Below are positions 1 to 6,527 of a DNA stretch of 8,890 nt, piece by piece. Both the position numbers and the translations under genes were made by a program. The DNA is from an uncultured Clostridium sp. (GTDB lineage Bacteria; Bacillota; Clostridia; Lachnospirales; Anaerotignaceae): contig CAMXTM010000069.1 of NCBI GenBank assembly GCA_947246775.1, forward strand, positions 1 to 8,890. The letters are read 5' to 3'. Position 1 is the stretch's first letter, and every line of letters starts with the position of its first letter. The notes below the pieces were generated by a model. It did not search any database. It was not told where the DNA came from and was given only the letters and a program-made list of their open reading frames with translations.

Positions 1-329
1 TCAAGACCAGCAGCCTGTAATGCACGAATTGCAGCTTCACGTCCTGAACCAGGTCCTTTTACAAATACTTCTACTGTCTTTAAACCATAATCTGATGCAG
101 CCTTTGCTGCTGTATCTGCTGCCTGTTGTGCAGCATATGGTGTGGACTTCCTTGAGCCTCTAAAACCTAACTGTCCTGCACTTGCCCAGGAAAGCGCATT
201 TCCTGCGGCATCTGTTATTGTAACAATTGTATTATTAAAAGTAGACTGAATATGCGCTTGACCACGTTCTACACGTCTTTTATCACGACGTCTACGTGTC
301 GTTGTCTTTCTTACTGCTTTCTTTGCCAT
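1..329 (-). CDS. rpsK: 30S ribosomal protein S11 (3' end beyond window)
   Basis: S11 sits on the platform of the small subunit near the 3' end of 16S rRNA and the E/P-site mRNA path. 109 codons are visible from ATG at 329. The N-terminus is basic ([19 protein letters not shown]), followed by the family segments [16 protein letters not shown] and [14 protein letters not shown]. About 20 C-terminal residues, which carry the conserved arginine-rich tail in this family, are cut off by the window edge. The Shine-Dalgarno AAGGAGG (348-342) is 12 nt from the ATG, longer than for its neighbours, and a GTG-TAA start-stop pair lies between them. It follows rpsM by 30 nt, the usual alpha-operon order; rpsD, rpoA and rplQ would be expected beyond the edge. 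Confidence 0.97.
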   Translation of the reverse strand, partial: MAKKAVRKTTTRRRRDKRRVERGQAHIQSTFNNTIVTITDAAGNALSWASAGQLGFRGSRKSTPYAAQQAADTAAKAASDYGLKTVEVFVKGPGSGREAAIRALQAAGL

Positions 330-359
330 TTTACACTCAAACCTCCTTACGAAATATGA

Positions 360-728
360 TTATTTCTTCTTATTCGCTACTGTTTTTCTTGGACCTTTTC
401 TTGTTCTCGCATTCGTCTTTGTCTTTTGTCCCCTTACTGGAAGCCCTTTTCTATGACGAATTCCTCTATAACAACCAATTTCTATAAGACGTTTGATATT
501 TAAAGCAATTTCACGTCTTAAATCACCTTCAACCTTTTGTGAACGGTCAATGACATCTCTAATACGTGATACTTCTTCATCTGTCAAATCTCTTACCCTT
601 GTATCAGGATTTACTCCCGCTTCTTTTAATATTCTATTGGAACTTGGTCGTCCGATTCCATATACATATGTTAAACCAATTTCAACTCGTTTCTCTCTTG
701 GTAAGTCTACACCAGCAATACGTGCCAT
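360..728 (-). CDS. rpsM: 30S ribosomal protein S13
   Basis: S13 lies in the head of the small subunit and contacts S19, P-site tRNA and the large subunit (bridges B1a/B1b). The 122 residues match the usual family length. Visible hallmarks are the start [10 protein letters not shown], the helix-two-turn-helix region with [12 protein letters not shown], the segment [18 protein letters not shown], and a lysine/arginine-rich tail ending in NKKK that in this family reaches the P site. The ATG at 728 has AGGAGG (746-741) 12 nt upstream. It is the first gene of the alpha operon segment, and a 248-nt gene-free region carrying a predicted RNA fold separates it from rpmJ. That is the one place in the window where independent control of the downstream genes looks likely. 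Confidence 0.98.
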   Translation of the reverse strand: MARIAGVDLPREKRVEIGLTYVYGIGRPSSNRILKEAGVNPDTRVRDLTDEEVSRIRDVIDRSQKVEGDLRREIALNIKRLIEIGCYRGIRHRKGLPVRGQKTKTNARTRKGPRKTVANKKK

Positions 729-811
729 GTATTAATTACACCTCCTGAAAAAATTCTATCATTATCTATATCAACTACTACTTTATTTTTACATTTTTTT
801 AGTAACGTTGG

Positions 812-957
812 GTATCACAAATAGGGATATAGTCCGTCCACTATCAGCTGCCCCCACTATTAACTGTATACTCCTTCGATACCTATTTTGACGGATTTTT
901 TCTCCTCCGGTCTGGTAAGGACTTGTTGCCCCCTCCATCACCATAAATAGATTATCA
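812..957 (-). promoter_or_regulatory. Candidate structured RNA leader upstream of rpsM
   Basis: This lies in the largest gene-free stretch (976-729). Read as minus-strand RNA, 957-945 pairs with 888-877 (12 bp, two G-U pairs, one bulged A at 952). It closes a three-way junction with arm 942-935/920-914 (7 bp, one G-U, one bulge) and arm 912-906/895-890 (6 bp, bulged C), joined by linkers of 2, 1 and 1 nt. A second domain pairs 871-853 with 826-812 in blocks of 4, 3, 5 and 2 bp, capped by hairpin 844-840/833-829 with loop GGACGG. The helix-extending G-U pairs would be A-C mismatches on the other strand, which favours the minus orientation. Segments in 895-878 can instead pair downstream (838-833, 825-819, 816-811). 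Position before the alpha operon, which normally encodes the repressor S4, suggests feedback control; that is inference. I recognise no described RNA family. Confidence 0.45.
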
Positions 958-976
958 GCCTATTATCAATTTCTTA

Positions 977-1090
977 TCAGCCCTGTTTTTGTTTATGTTT
1001 TGGATTTTCACAAATGACCATTACACGACCTTTTCTTTTGATAATTCTACATTTCTCACACATCGGTTTTACAGATGGTCTTACCTTCAT
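977..1090 (-). CDS. rpmJ: 50S ribosomal protein L36, zinc type
   Basis: L36 is a tiny late-assembling large-subunit protein that bridges 23S rRNA domains. The product has 37 residues, begins [14 protein letters not shown] and ends KHKQKQG. C11, C14, C27 and H32 form the C-C-C-H zinc ribbon of the zinc-binding (C+) form of L36. The start is ATG at 1090, with GGAAGGAG ending 9 nt upstream. It lies 17 nt after infA, the standard neighbour. The stop is TGA followed directly by TAA. A nine-base direct repeat (GGCTGATAA) covers the stop region (982-974) and recurs at 960-952. Confidence 0.97.
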   Translation of the reverse strand: MKVRPSVKPMCEKCRIIKRKGRVMVICENPKHKQKQG

Positions 1091-1107
1091 TGTGAATCGC
1101 TCCTTCC

Positions 1108-1326
1108 TTATTTCGCTCTCCATATGATTCTTCCTTTTGTTAAATCATATGGTGACATCTCTACTAATACTTTATCCCCTGGCAATATCCTTATGAAATT
1201 CATACGAAGTTTGCCGGAAATATGCGCCAATATTTGATGGCCATTCTCTAATTCTACCTGAAACATTGCATTCGGTAATTTCTCCAATACAGTTCCTTCT
1301 ACTTCAATTACGTCATCTTTTGACAA
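1108..1326 (-). CDS. infA: Translation initiation factor IF-1
   Basis: IF1 binds the A site of the 30S subunit and acts with IF2 and IF3 to select initiator tRNA and start codon. The 72 residues form a single S1-like OB fold with the near-invariant family segments [40 protein letters not shown] and [13 protein letters not shown], split here only by short variable stretches. The start codon is TTG at 1326: no in-frame ATG lies near it, the product then begins [11 protein letters not shown] exactly as in the family, and AAAGGAGG (1344-1337) sits 10 nt upstream. That ribosome binding site lies within the last codons of the preceding KOW gene, whose stop is only 3 nt before the TTG, so translation is probably coupled. 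An initiation factor on a weak start codon invites the idea of self-tuning, which is inference. Confidence 0.98.
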   Translation of the reverse strand: MSKDDVIEVEGTVLEKLPNAMFQVELENGHQILAHISGKLRMNFIRILPGDKVLVEMSPYDLTKGRIIWRAK

Positions 1327-1329
1327 AAC

Positions 1330-1605
1330 CTAGAAACCTCCTTTTTCTTTACTATATTCTCTCAAAACTTTTACAATATCAGCATTTAACAGATAGCTTT
1401 TTTGATTCAGTTTTTCCTGTAAAGAGCTACTGACATATTTCGTTGGTTGTATATGTTTTATCTTCTTCCTTTTTGGTTTTTCCAAAGGTCTCCTTTTTCC
1501 ATCTATCAGATATACATATTCTCCCTCAATAGACAAAATGACAAATATTTCACCTTTATCATGTCCGCTCTTAGAATACACAATCTGACCAACCTCATAC
1601 TCCAC
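1330..1605 (-). CDS. KOW-domain RNA-binding protein (L14e/L6e/L27e-like)
   Basis: A 91-residue basic protein whose first 30 or so residues (VGQIVYSKSGHDKGEIFVILSI in two overlapping pieces) look like a KOW motif, the small beta-barrel RNA-binding fold seen in L24, NusG and archaeal/eukaryotic L14e. A lysine-rich patch (KPKRKKIKHIQ, about residues 43-53) follows, then a helical C-terminal half. Small KOW proteins at this map-infA position occur in Firmicutes; their exact role is not established to my knowledge, and a link to the ribosome is inferred from fold and location. The start is GTG at 1605, with AAGGAG (1620-1615) 9 nt upstream overlapping the map stop codon. An ATG at 1612-1610 is out of frame and too close to the Shine-Dalgarno. 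Its last codons carry the infA ribosome binding site. Confidence 0.88.
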   Translation of the reverse strand: MEYEVGQIVYSKSGHDKGEIFVILSIEGEYVYLIDGKRRPLEKPKRKKIKHIQPTKYVSSSLQEKLNQKSYLLNADIVKVLREYSKEKGGF

Positions 1606-1618
1606 TGTCCATCACTCC

Positions 1619-2371
1619 TTATGGCAGTAATGTGAGAATTTCTGGTTCTCCATTCGTAATTACTACTGTATTTTCATAATGTGCTGCATAAAGACCATCC
1701 TTTGTTACAGCCGTCCAGCCATCTTTTAACACCTTTAATTGGTAAGAACCCATATTTACCATAGGCTCTATCGCTAGCACCATACCTCTTTTGAGCTTTA
1801 CACCTCTCCGTTGCTCTCTATAGTTCGCTACTGATGGGTCTTCATGAAGTCTCCTACCAATGCCATGACCTACATAGTCCCTCACAACAGAAAAGCCATT
1901 CTTTTCTACATACTCTTGTATTGCAGTGCCAATATCATTCAAATGACACCCTTCTTTTGCATACCGTATTCCCTCAAAAAAACTTTGCTTTGTAACATCA
2001 ATCAGTTTTTGAGCTTCTTGTGAAATATCTCCTACTGCATATGTCCTCGCAGCATCTCCATGATAACCACCTATATAACTACCCATATCTATACTGATAA
2101 TGTCCCTTACTTTCAGCTTCCTATCACTTGGAATACCATGTACGATTTCATCATTAACAGATGTACAAATAGATGCAGGAAAACCGCCATAACCTTTAAA
2201 TGATGGTACTGCTCCTTGACTTCGGATAAATTCTTCCGCTATAATATCCAACTCTTTTGTTGTGACATCAGGTTTTATTTCTTTTTTCAATACCTCATCT
2301 AATTTCGCAAGTATCTCTCCTGCTACTCTCATCTTCTCAATTTGTTCCCTTGTCTTTATATGAATCGCCAT
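1619..2371 (-). CDS. map: Methionine aminopeptidase, type I
   Basis: A cytosolic dimetal hydrolase that removes the initiator methionine from new proteins when the second residue is small. It has 250 residues, the size of the short type Ia enzymes without the N-terminal zinc-finger extension. The M24 'pita-bread' fold is recognisable, and all metal ligands are visible: D95 (ISIDMG), D106 (YHGDAART), H169 (YVGHGIG), E202 (AIEPM) and E233 (HYENT), with the substrate-contacting H78 in VNDEIVHGIP. No type II insertion is seen. The start is ATG at 2371, 4 nt after the adk stop, with a modest AGAGG inside the end of adk. This weak site and tight spacing suggest coupling to adk translation. Its stop overlaps the Shine-Dalgarno of the next gene. 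Confidence 0.98.
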   Translation of the reverse strand: MAIHIKTREQIEKMRVAGEILAKLDEVLKKEIKPDVTTKELDIIAEEFIRSQGAVPSFKGYGGFPASICTSVNDEIVHGIPSDRKLKVRDIISIDMGSYIGGYHGDAARTYAVGDISQEAQKLIDVTKQSFFEGIRYAKEGCHLNDIGTAIQEYVEKNGFSVVRDYVGHGIGRRLHEDPSVANYREQRRGVKLKRGMVLAIEPMVNMGSYQLKVLKDGWTAVTKDGLYAAHYENTVVITNGEPEILTLLP

Positions 2372-2375
2372 TTTA

Positions 2376-3005
2376 TTATGCCTCTAATTCAGCTATAATC
2401 ACTTTAGAAACTTCTTCTACTCCCAGCATACCATCTACTTCAAACAATATGCCTTGCTTATTATAATACTCTACCAAAGGCTCAGACTGTTCATGGAATG
2501 TCGCAAGACGTGCTTTTCCTGCTTCCAATGTATCATCTTTTCTTTGTGTTAAGGCTTCTCCACACACATCGCAAATACCTGCTTTTTTAGATGGTAATGA
2601 TATTTTATTATAAGAAGCTCCACATTTTGGGCAGGTCTCTCTTGCTGTAATTCTCTCCAGCATAACATCATCTGGTGCATTAATATAAATTGCTTTATCT
2701 AATTTTACCATATCGTCCAGTTTCTCTGCCTGCACTGTGGTACGAGGAAAACCGTCCAATATAAAACCATTTTTACAATCATCTTGTTTAATTCTTTCAT
2801 TTACAATAGCAATGATTAATTCATCTGGCACCAAACCGCCACTAGCCATAATGCTTTTTGCTTTATTTCCTAACTCAGTCCCACGACTTACTTCCTCTCT
2901 AAGCATATCCCCTGTTGAGATATACGCTAATTTAAAGCGGTCAATCAATTTTCTTGCTTGTGTTCCTTTTCCTGCCGCTGGCGCACCTATCAGTACTAAT
3001 CTCAT
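2376..3005 (-). CDS. adk: Adenylate kinase, zinc-LID type
   Basis: Catalyses ATP + AMP = 2 ADP in the cytosol and balances adenine nucleotides. It is 209 residues, a little short of the usual 210-220. The Walker A loop GAPAAGKGT is at 7-15, the AMP-binding region contains STGDMLR (30-36), and DGFPRT is at 84-89. A long LID at about 120-160 carries four cysteines (C125, C128, C145, C148), the structural zinc site typical of Gram-positive long-form enzymes. R122 and R155 flank the LID, consistent with phosphate-contacting arginines. The P-loop has Ala at position 10 where many homologues have Gly, which still fits GxxxxGK[ST]. The start is ATG at 3005 with GAAGGGAG 10 nt upstream. It is separated from secY by 77 nt containing a strong hairpin. 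Confidence 0.98.
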   Translation of the reverse strand: MRLVLIGAPAAGKGTQARKLIDRFKLAYISTGDMLREEVSRGTELGNKAKSIMASGGLVPDELIIAIVNERIKQDDCKNGFILDGFPRTTVQAEKLDDMVKLDKAIYINAPDDVMLERITARETCPKCGASYNKISLPSKKAGICDVCGEALTQRKDDTLEAGKARLATFHEQSEPLVEYYNKQGILFEVDGMLGVEEVSKVIIAELEA

Positions 3006-3043
3006 ACGGTTTTCTCTCCCTTCTTTATCTTACTACTATACAA

Positions 3044-3074
3044 CCTTTCAGAAATGCAATGCATTTCCAAAAGG
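3044..3074 (-). other. 14-bp hairpin between secY and adk
   Basis: In the minus-strand transcript 3074-3061 pairs fully with 3057-3044 around an AUU loop: 14 bp, of which two adjacent ones are U-G and G-U. On the plus strand these two would be C-A mismatches, so the structure fits the operon mRNA. It starts 8 nt after the secY stop. The sequence after it (TTGTATAG) has no U-run, so it is not a good intrinsic terminator. An mRNA processing or stability element, or weak attenuation before adk-map, is more plausible. The function is inference; the pairing is seen directly. Confidence 0.6.
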
Positions 3075-3082
3075 TCAAAACA

Positions 3083-4348
3083 TTAATTTCCTAAAAATCC
3101 CTTATAGTGTCTCATAAGCAACTGAGATTCTAAAGCTTTTACAATATCTAAAGCAACACCAACTACGATGATTAATGTTGTTCCTCCAAAACCAACATTT
3201 ACTTTGAATATCCACTGCATTACTACTGGTGCCATAGCTAATATCGCATAACATACTGCACCTACCAATGTAATACGGCTTACTACTCTCGTAATATAGT
3301 CACTTGTTGGTTGTCCTGGTCTAATTCCAGGAATAAATCCGCCGCTCTTTTTCATGTTTACTGCTATCTGATTTGGGTTAATCACAATAGAGGTATAAAA
3401 ATATGTGAATACTATAATCAGTACAACATACAAACATGCGCCAACTGGATTCGTTATACGAAGCGTCTCGATTATCTTTGTAAACGTTTCACCTTTATTT
3501 GGTATAAACTGACCAATTTGTTCTGGAAACTGTAACAAAGAAATCGCAAAAATGATAGAAATAACTCCAGAAGTATTTACTTTAATTGGCATAAATGTAC
3601 TTCTGCCACCAACCTGCTTCCTTCCTGCCATCTTAGCAGAATATTGCACAGGTAATCTTCTTTCTCCGTCATTCAAATACACAATAAATACTAATATTAT
3701 CAAAAGTATCACAAGTATACCAACTACTGTTCCTATACCTTTTGCTCCAGAACCTGCTGCCATATCATACATGCTCTTTACTGCAATTGGCAAACTAGAA
3801 ACAATATTTATAAATATGACCATAGAAGAACCATTACCAATACCTTTTGCTGAAATTTGTTCTGCCAACCACATAATAAATGTTGAACCACAAATCAATG
3901 TAATTACTGAACTCATATACAACAACGTACTATCTGCTACAAATAATCCCCTATAGCTATATGTTACACCAAGTCCTTGCAACAATGCAAGCACTACTGT
4001 CAAATATCTGCTATAAGATTGTACTTTTTTTCGTCCTTCTTCTCCCTCTTTTGACATTTGCTCTAATTTTGGTATGGCAATCGTCAATAACTGCATGATA
4101 ATAGATGATGTAATATATGGTCCAATACCCATTGCAAATATTGACCACTGTGAATTTGCTCCTCCCGCAATCATACTATATAGTGTTCCTATACCTGCTG
4201 CTTGCTGCGCTTCTTTCACTCCTACTACATCAATTCCTGGTATCGCAATAATTGTACCTAACCTTACAATCGCAAATATCATTAGTGTATAAAGTATTTT
4301 ATCGCGGATTTCTTTTACTTTCCAAGCGTTGATGAAAACGTTAAACAA
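3083..4348 (-). CDS. secY: Preprotein translocase subunit SecY
   Basis: Central channel of the SecYEG complex in the inner membrane, moving unfolded proteins out with SecA or inserting membrane proteins with the ribosome. The 421 residues contain about ten hydrophobic segments, the first at about 19-38. Family marks are the plug/TM2 region (SQWSIFAMGIGPYITSSII, about 66-84), the cytosolic C4 loop DGERRLPVQY (227-236) and the C5 loop GFIPGIRPGQPTSDYI (337-352) with its conserved Arg-Pro-Gly. The start is TTG at 4348, one base after the rplO stop, with GAGGTG 7 nt upstream inside rplO; the next in-frame ATG is at codon 23, within TM1. The TM7 segment reads GVISIIFA where most homologues have GVIP-IFA. 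Its place after rplO is the standard spc layout. Confidence 0.98.
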   Translation of the reverse strand: MFNVFINAWKVKEIRDKILYTLMIFAIVRLGTIIAIPGIDVVGVKEAQQAAGIGTLYSMIAGGANSQWSIFAMGIGPYITSSIIMQLLTIAIPKLEQMSKEGEEGRKKVQSYSRYLTVVLALLQGLGVTYSYRGLFVADSTLLYMSSVITLICGSTFIMWLAEQISAKGIGNGSSMVIFINIVSSLPIAVKSMYDMAAGSGAKGIGTVVGILVILLIILVFIVYLNDGERRLPVQYSAKMAGRKQVGGRSTFMPIKVNTSGVISIIFAISLLQFPEQIGQFIPNKGETFTKIIETLRITNPVGACLYVVLIIVFTYFYTSIVINPNQIAVNMKKSGGFIPGIRPGQPTSDYITRVVSRITLVGAVCYAILAMAPVVMQWIFKVNVGFGGTTLIIVVGVALDIVKALESQLLMRHYKGFLGN

Positions 4349-4349
4349 T

Positions 4350-4793
4350 TCAAATCACCTCTGCTTTTCCGCCGGCAGCTTCAATTTTTTCTACGGCAGA
4401 TTTACTAAACTGCTGTACCTTAATTGTAAGCTTTTTATCAAGCTCTCCAACTCCAAGAATTTTTACACCATCTTTTGGATTGCTGATTAAACCAACAGCT
4501 TTTAAAGCATCAATATCAATTACTGCATCATTTTCAAATCTATCATTTAATAAACCTACATTTACTGTTACAATTTCTTTTGAATTTCTACATTTAAAAC
4601 CTCTTTTTGGAAGTCTTCTATACAAAGGCATTTGTCCGCCCTCAAATCCTACTTTACCGCCAGAACCAGAACGTGCTCCTTGTCCTTTATGACCTCTGCC
4701 CGCTGTTTTGCCATTGCCTGAGCCATGACCTCTGCCTTTTCTCCAATTATTTTGTCTGGAGCCTTCTGCAGCTTTCAATTCGCTTAAGTTCAT
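4350..4793 (-). CDS. rplO: 50S ribosomal protein L15
   Basis: L15 binds 23S rRNA and joins late in large-subunit assembly. Its 147 residues match the family. A long, glycine- and arginine-rich N-terminal extension (about 15-60, with [20 protein letters not shown] and [15 protein letters not shown]) threads into rRNA. A compact C-terminal domain ends in AGGKAEVI. The start is ATG at 4793, with GGAGG 7 nt upstream. It follows rpmD by 28 nt. The last codons contain the secY Shine-Dalgarno, and only one base separates its stop from the secY TTG, so SecY synthesis is probably coupled to L15 translation. Confidence 0.98.
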   Translation of the reverse strand: MNLSELKAAEGSRQNNWRKGRGHGSGNGKTAGRGHKGQGARSGSGGKVGFEGGQMPLYRRLPKRGFKCRNSKEIVTVNVGLLNDRFENDAVIDIDALKAVGLISNPKDGVKILGVGELDKKLTIKVQQFSKSAVEKIEAAGGKAEVI

Positions 4794-4821
4794 TTTGGCA
4801 CCTCCTTCATTCTTTCTATCA

Positions 4822-5001
4822 TTAAATTTCTTCCACTTTTACAAGGTGACTTACTTGTTTTACCATTCCACGGATTGCCACATTGTCTTGATGGATTTTA
4901 CTACTATGGAGTTTCTTCAAACCCAAAGCCTGTACTGTCTTTTTATGTTTTGGGATTGCTCCGATTGTTGATTTCACTAATGTGATTTTAATTTCTGCCA
5001 C
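4822..5001 (-). CDS. rpmD: 50S ribosomal protein L30
   Basis: A small large-subunit protein with the ferredoxin-like L30 fold. The 59-residue product begins [14 protein letters not shown] and ends HLVKVEEI, and contains the family core [16 protein letters not shown] and the segment [15 protein letters not shown]. The start is GTG at 5001, chosen because the protein is only in frame there and AAGGAGGG (5017-5010) is 8 nt upstream. An ATG at 5008-5006 is nearer the Shine-Dalgarno but opens a six-residue out-of-frame peptide that ends at 4988. The Shine-Dalgarno overlaps the rpsE stop codon. It lies between rpsE and rplO, as usual. Confidence 0.97.
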   Translation of the reverse strand: MAEIKITLVKSTIGAIPKHKKTVQALGLKKLHSSKIHQDNVAIRGMVKQVSHLVKVEEI

Positions 5002-5015
5002 CGTTCATTCCCTCC

Positions 5016-5519
5016 TTAGCTCAAGAGTTCTTCTACTGTTACGCCACGAAGTCTTGCAACAGCTTCTGGTGTTGTTACTCTGGATAAACCTTCAATCGTT
5101 GCACTAACAACATTACGTTTGTTATTAGAACCTAATGATTTTGTTCTAATATTACGAATACCTGCTAACTCTAATACCGCACGTGCAGGACCACCTGCTA
5201 TAATACCAGTACCTTCTGCTGCTGGCATAAGCAATACGCTCGCACTGCCAAATTTTCCTTTTGTTTCATGATAGATACTATCTACTTCATTTCTTGAAAC
5301 TGTAATAATATTTTTCATTGCATCTTCTTTGCCTTTACGTATGGCATCTGGAATTTCTGCTGCTTTACCAAGTCCGCAGCCAACGTGTCCATTACCATCG
5401 CCAACTACAACCAATGCAGCAAATCTAAAAGTACGTCCGCCTTTTACAACCTTTGTTACACGATTGATTGTAACGACTTTATCTTGAAGGTCCAATGTAC
5501 TTGGGTCGATTCTTTTCAA
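5016..5519 (-). CDS. rpsE: 30S ribosomal protein S5
   Basis: S5 lies at the mRNA entrance and near the decoding centre; mutations in its N-terminal loop give spectinomycin resistance and ribosomal ambiguity in other bacteria. The 167 residues match the family. The N-terminal double-stranded RNA-binding domain has [20 protein letters not shown] (21-40), where the spectinomycin loop lies and shows no deletion. The C-terminal domain has the segments [19 protein letters not shown] and [11 protein letters not shown]. The start is TTG at 5519 with AAGGAGG 8 nt upstream; the resulting start [16 protein letters not shown] fits clostridial S5. It follows rplR closely and is followed by rpmD. Confidence 0.98.
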   Translation of the reverse strand: MKRIDPSTLDLQDKVVTINRVTKVVKGGRTFRFAALVVVGDGNGHVGCGLGKAAEIPDAIRKGKEDAMKNIITVSRNEVDSIYHETKGKFGSASVLLMPAAEGTGIIAGGPARAVLELAGIRNIRTKSLGSNNKRNVVSATIEGLSRVTTPEAVARLRGVTVEELLS

Positions 5520-5537
5520 TTTTTTCTCCTCCTTACT

Positions 5538-5906
5538 TTAGAATTGTAAGCCGGCTTCTCTCGCTGCGTCAGCCAATGCTTGAATTTTTCCATGGTATAC
5601 AAATCCGCCTCTATCAAACACAACTTCTTTGATACCTTTATCCATTGCTTTTTTTGCAATTGCTTCTCCTACAGCTTTCGCTGCTTCTACTGTAGATGTA
5701 TGCTCTACTTTACTTGCAATATCCGCTTCCATTGTGGATGCTGCACAAAGTGTATTCTGTGCTACATCGTCAATGATTTGCGCATAAATGTGTTTATTTG
5801 AACGAAATACAGCCAGTCTTGGTTGTTGTGCTGTGCCGCTTACTTTATTACGTATTCTATAATGACGTTTTACACGGGCAGCTGCACGTGATGGCTTATT
5901 AATCAT
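5538..5906 (-). CDS. rplR: 50S ribosomal protein L18
   Basis: L18 binds 5S rRNA together with L5 and anchors it in the central protuberance. The 122 residues are the normal length. The basic N-terminus ([19 protein letters not shown]) is followed by [19 protein letters not shown], and the C-terminal part has [23 protein letters not shown], all family hallmarks. The start is ATG at 5906 with AAGGAG 9 nt upstream. The 55-nt gap to rplF (5907-5961) shows no structure or promoter that I can support. Confidence 0.98.
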   Translation of the reverse strand: MINKPSRAAARVKRHYRIRNKVSGTAQQPRLAVFRSNKHIYAQIIDDVAQNTLCAASTMEADIASKVEHTSTVEAAKAVGEAIAKKAMDKGIKEVVFDRGGFVYHGKIQALADAAREAGLQF

Positions 5907-5961
5907 CTGGATTCACTCCTTCTTAAATTAGTCACTTTCCGATATAAACAATAATTATCTA

Positions 5962-6504
5962 TTATTTCTTACCGGTCTTACCAACTTTTCTTCTAATATG
6001 CTCATCAGCATATTTAATACCTTTTCCTTTATATGGTTCTGGTGGTCTCTTTGTTCTGATTTCTGCCGCAAATTGTCCAACTTTTTCTTTGTCAATTCCT
6101 TTTACAGTAATCTTATTTTGTCCCTCTAGCACTGTCTCAATGCCCTCTGGGTCTATCATTTCCACTGGATGAGAATATCCCAATGTTAATGTCAATTTTT
6201 TGCCTGATTTCGCTGCTCTATATCCAACACCATTGATTTCAAGCACTTTTTCATATCCTTGTGTTACACCAACTACCATATTAAATATTAATGTTCTTGT
6301 TAAACCATGTAATGCTCTATGTCTCTTTAAATCACTTGGTCTTGTTACTGTGATTTGTCCATTCTCTACTGCGATGTTCATGTCATCAGCTAATTTACGC
6401 TCCAAAGTTCCCTTTGGCCCTTTTACTGTTATATGGTTTCCTTCGCCAATTTTTATCTCTACTCCTGCTGGAATATCAATAGGCAATTTACCAATTCGTG
6501 ACAT
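5962..6504 (-). CDS. rplF: 50S ribosomal protein L6
   Basis: L6 lies near the factor-binding site of the large subunit, by the sarcin-ricin loop and the base of the L7/L12 stalk. It has 180 residues and two tandem similar alpha/beta domains. It begins [17 protein letters not shown] and carries the C-terminal family motif [16 protein letters not shown], ending in [10 protein letters not shown]. The ATG at 6504 is the start, with TAGGAGG (6519-6513) 8 nt upstream. An in-frame GTG three codons earlier lies inside the Shine-Dalgarno and is not a credible start. It lies 23 nt after rpsH. Confidence 0.98.
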   Translation of the reverse strand: MSRIGKLPIDIPAGVEIKIGEGNHITVKGPKGTLERKLADDMNIAVENGQITVTRPSDLKRHRALHGLTRTLIFNMVVGVTQGYEKVLEINGVGYRAAKSGKKLTLTLGYSHPVEMIDPEGIETVLEGQNKITVKGIDKEKVGQFAAEIRTKRPPEPYKGKGIKYADEHIRRKVGKTGKK

Positions 6505-6527
6505 GGTCTGCACCTCCTATTTTCTTC

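Noticed and set aside
747..758. T-run (TTTTTT) just before the rpsM Shine-Dalgarno as an intrinsic terminator
   Set aside because: No GC-rich hairpin stands directly upstream in the minus-strand RNA; the only nearby stem (809-801/779-773) is AT-rich and ends about 20 nt before the T-run.
755..804. Promoter for rpsM (GATAAT-like -10 at 766-761)
   Set aside because: No acceptable -35 at 16-18 nt upstream (the bases there are A-rich); AT-rich sequence gives such hexamers by chance.
839..852. Hammerhead-like CTGATAG in the leader
   Set aside because: It does not match the CUGANGA core, and no partner GAAA or cleavage-site arrangement was found.
833..901. Plus-strand terminator-like pattern (TCCGTC ... 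GACGGATTTTTT)
   Set aside because: The loop would be about 50 nt, no plus-strand gene precedes it, and the G-U pairs of the alternative fold favour the minus strand.
2737..3117. 126-codon open frame on the plus strand
   Set aside because: It lies opposite adk, has no Shine-Dalgarno or family resemblance, and arises from the reading pattern of the real gene. All other plus-strand frames in the window are shadows in the same way.
5907..5961. rplF-rplR gap as a regulatory site
   Set aside because: Only a short AT palindrome and the rplR ribosome binding site are visible; nothing supports a promoter or terminator.
6505..6513. Upstream GTG start for rplF adding three residues
   Set aside because: The GTG is part of the AGGAGGTG Shine-Dalgarno itself; the ATG at 6504 has proper spacing and gives the family N-terminus.
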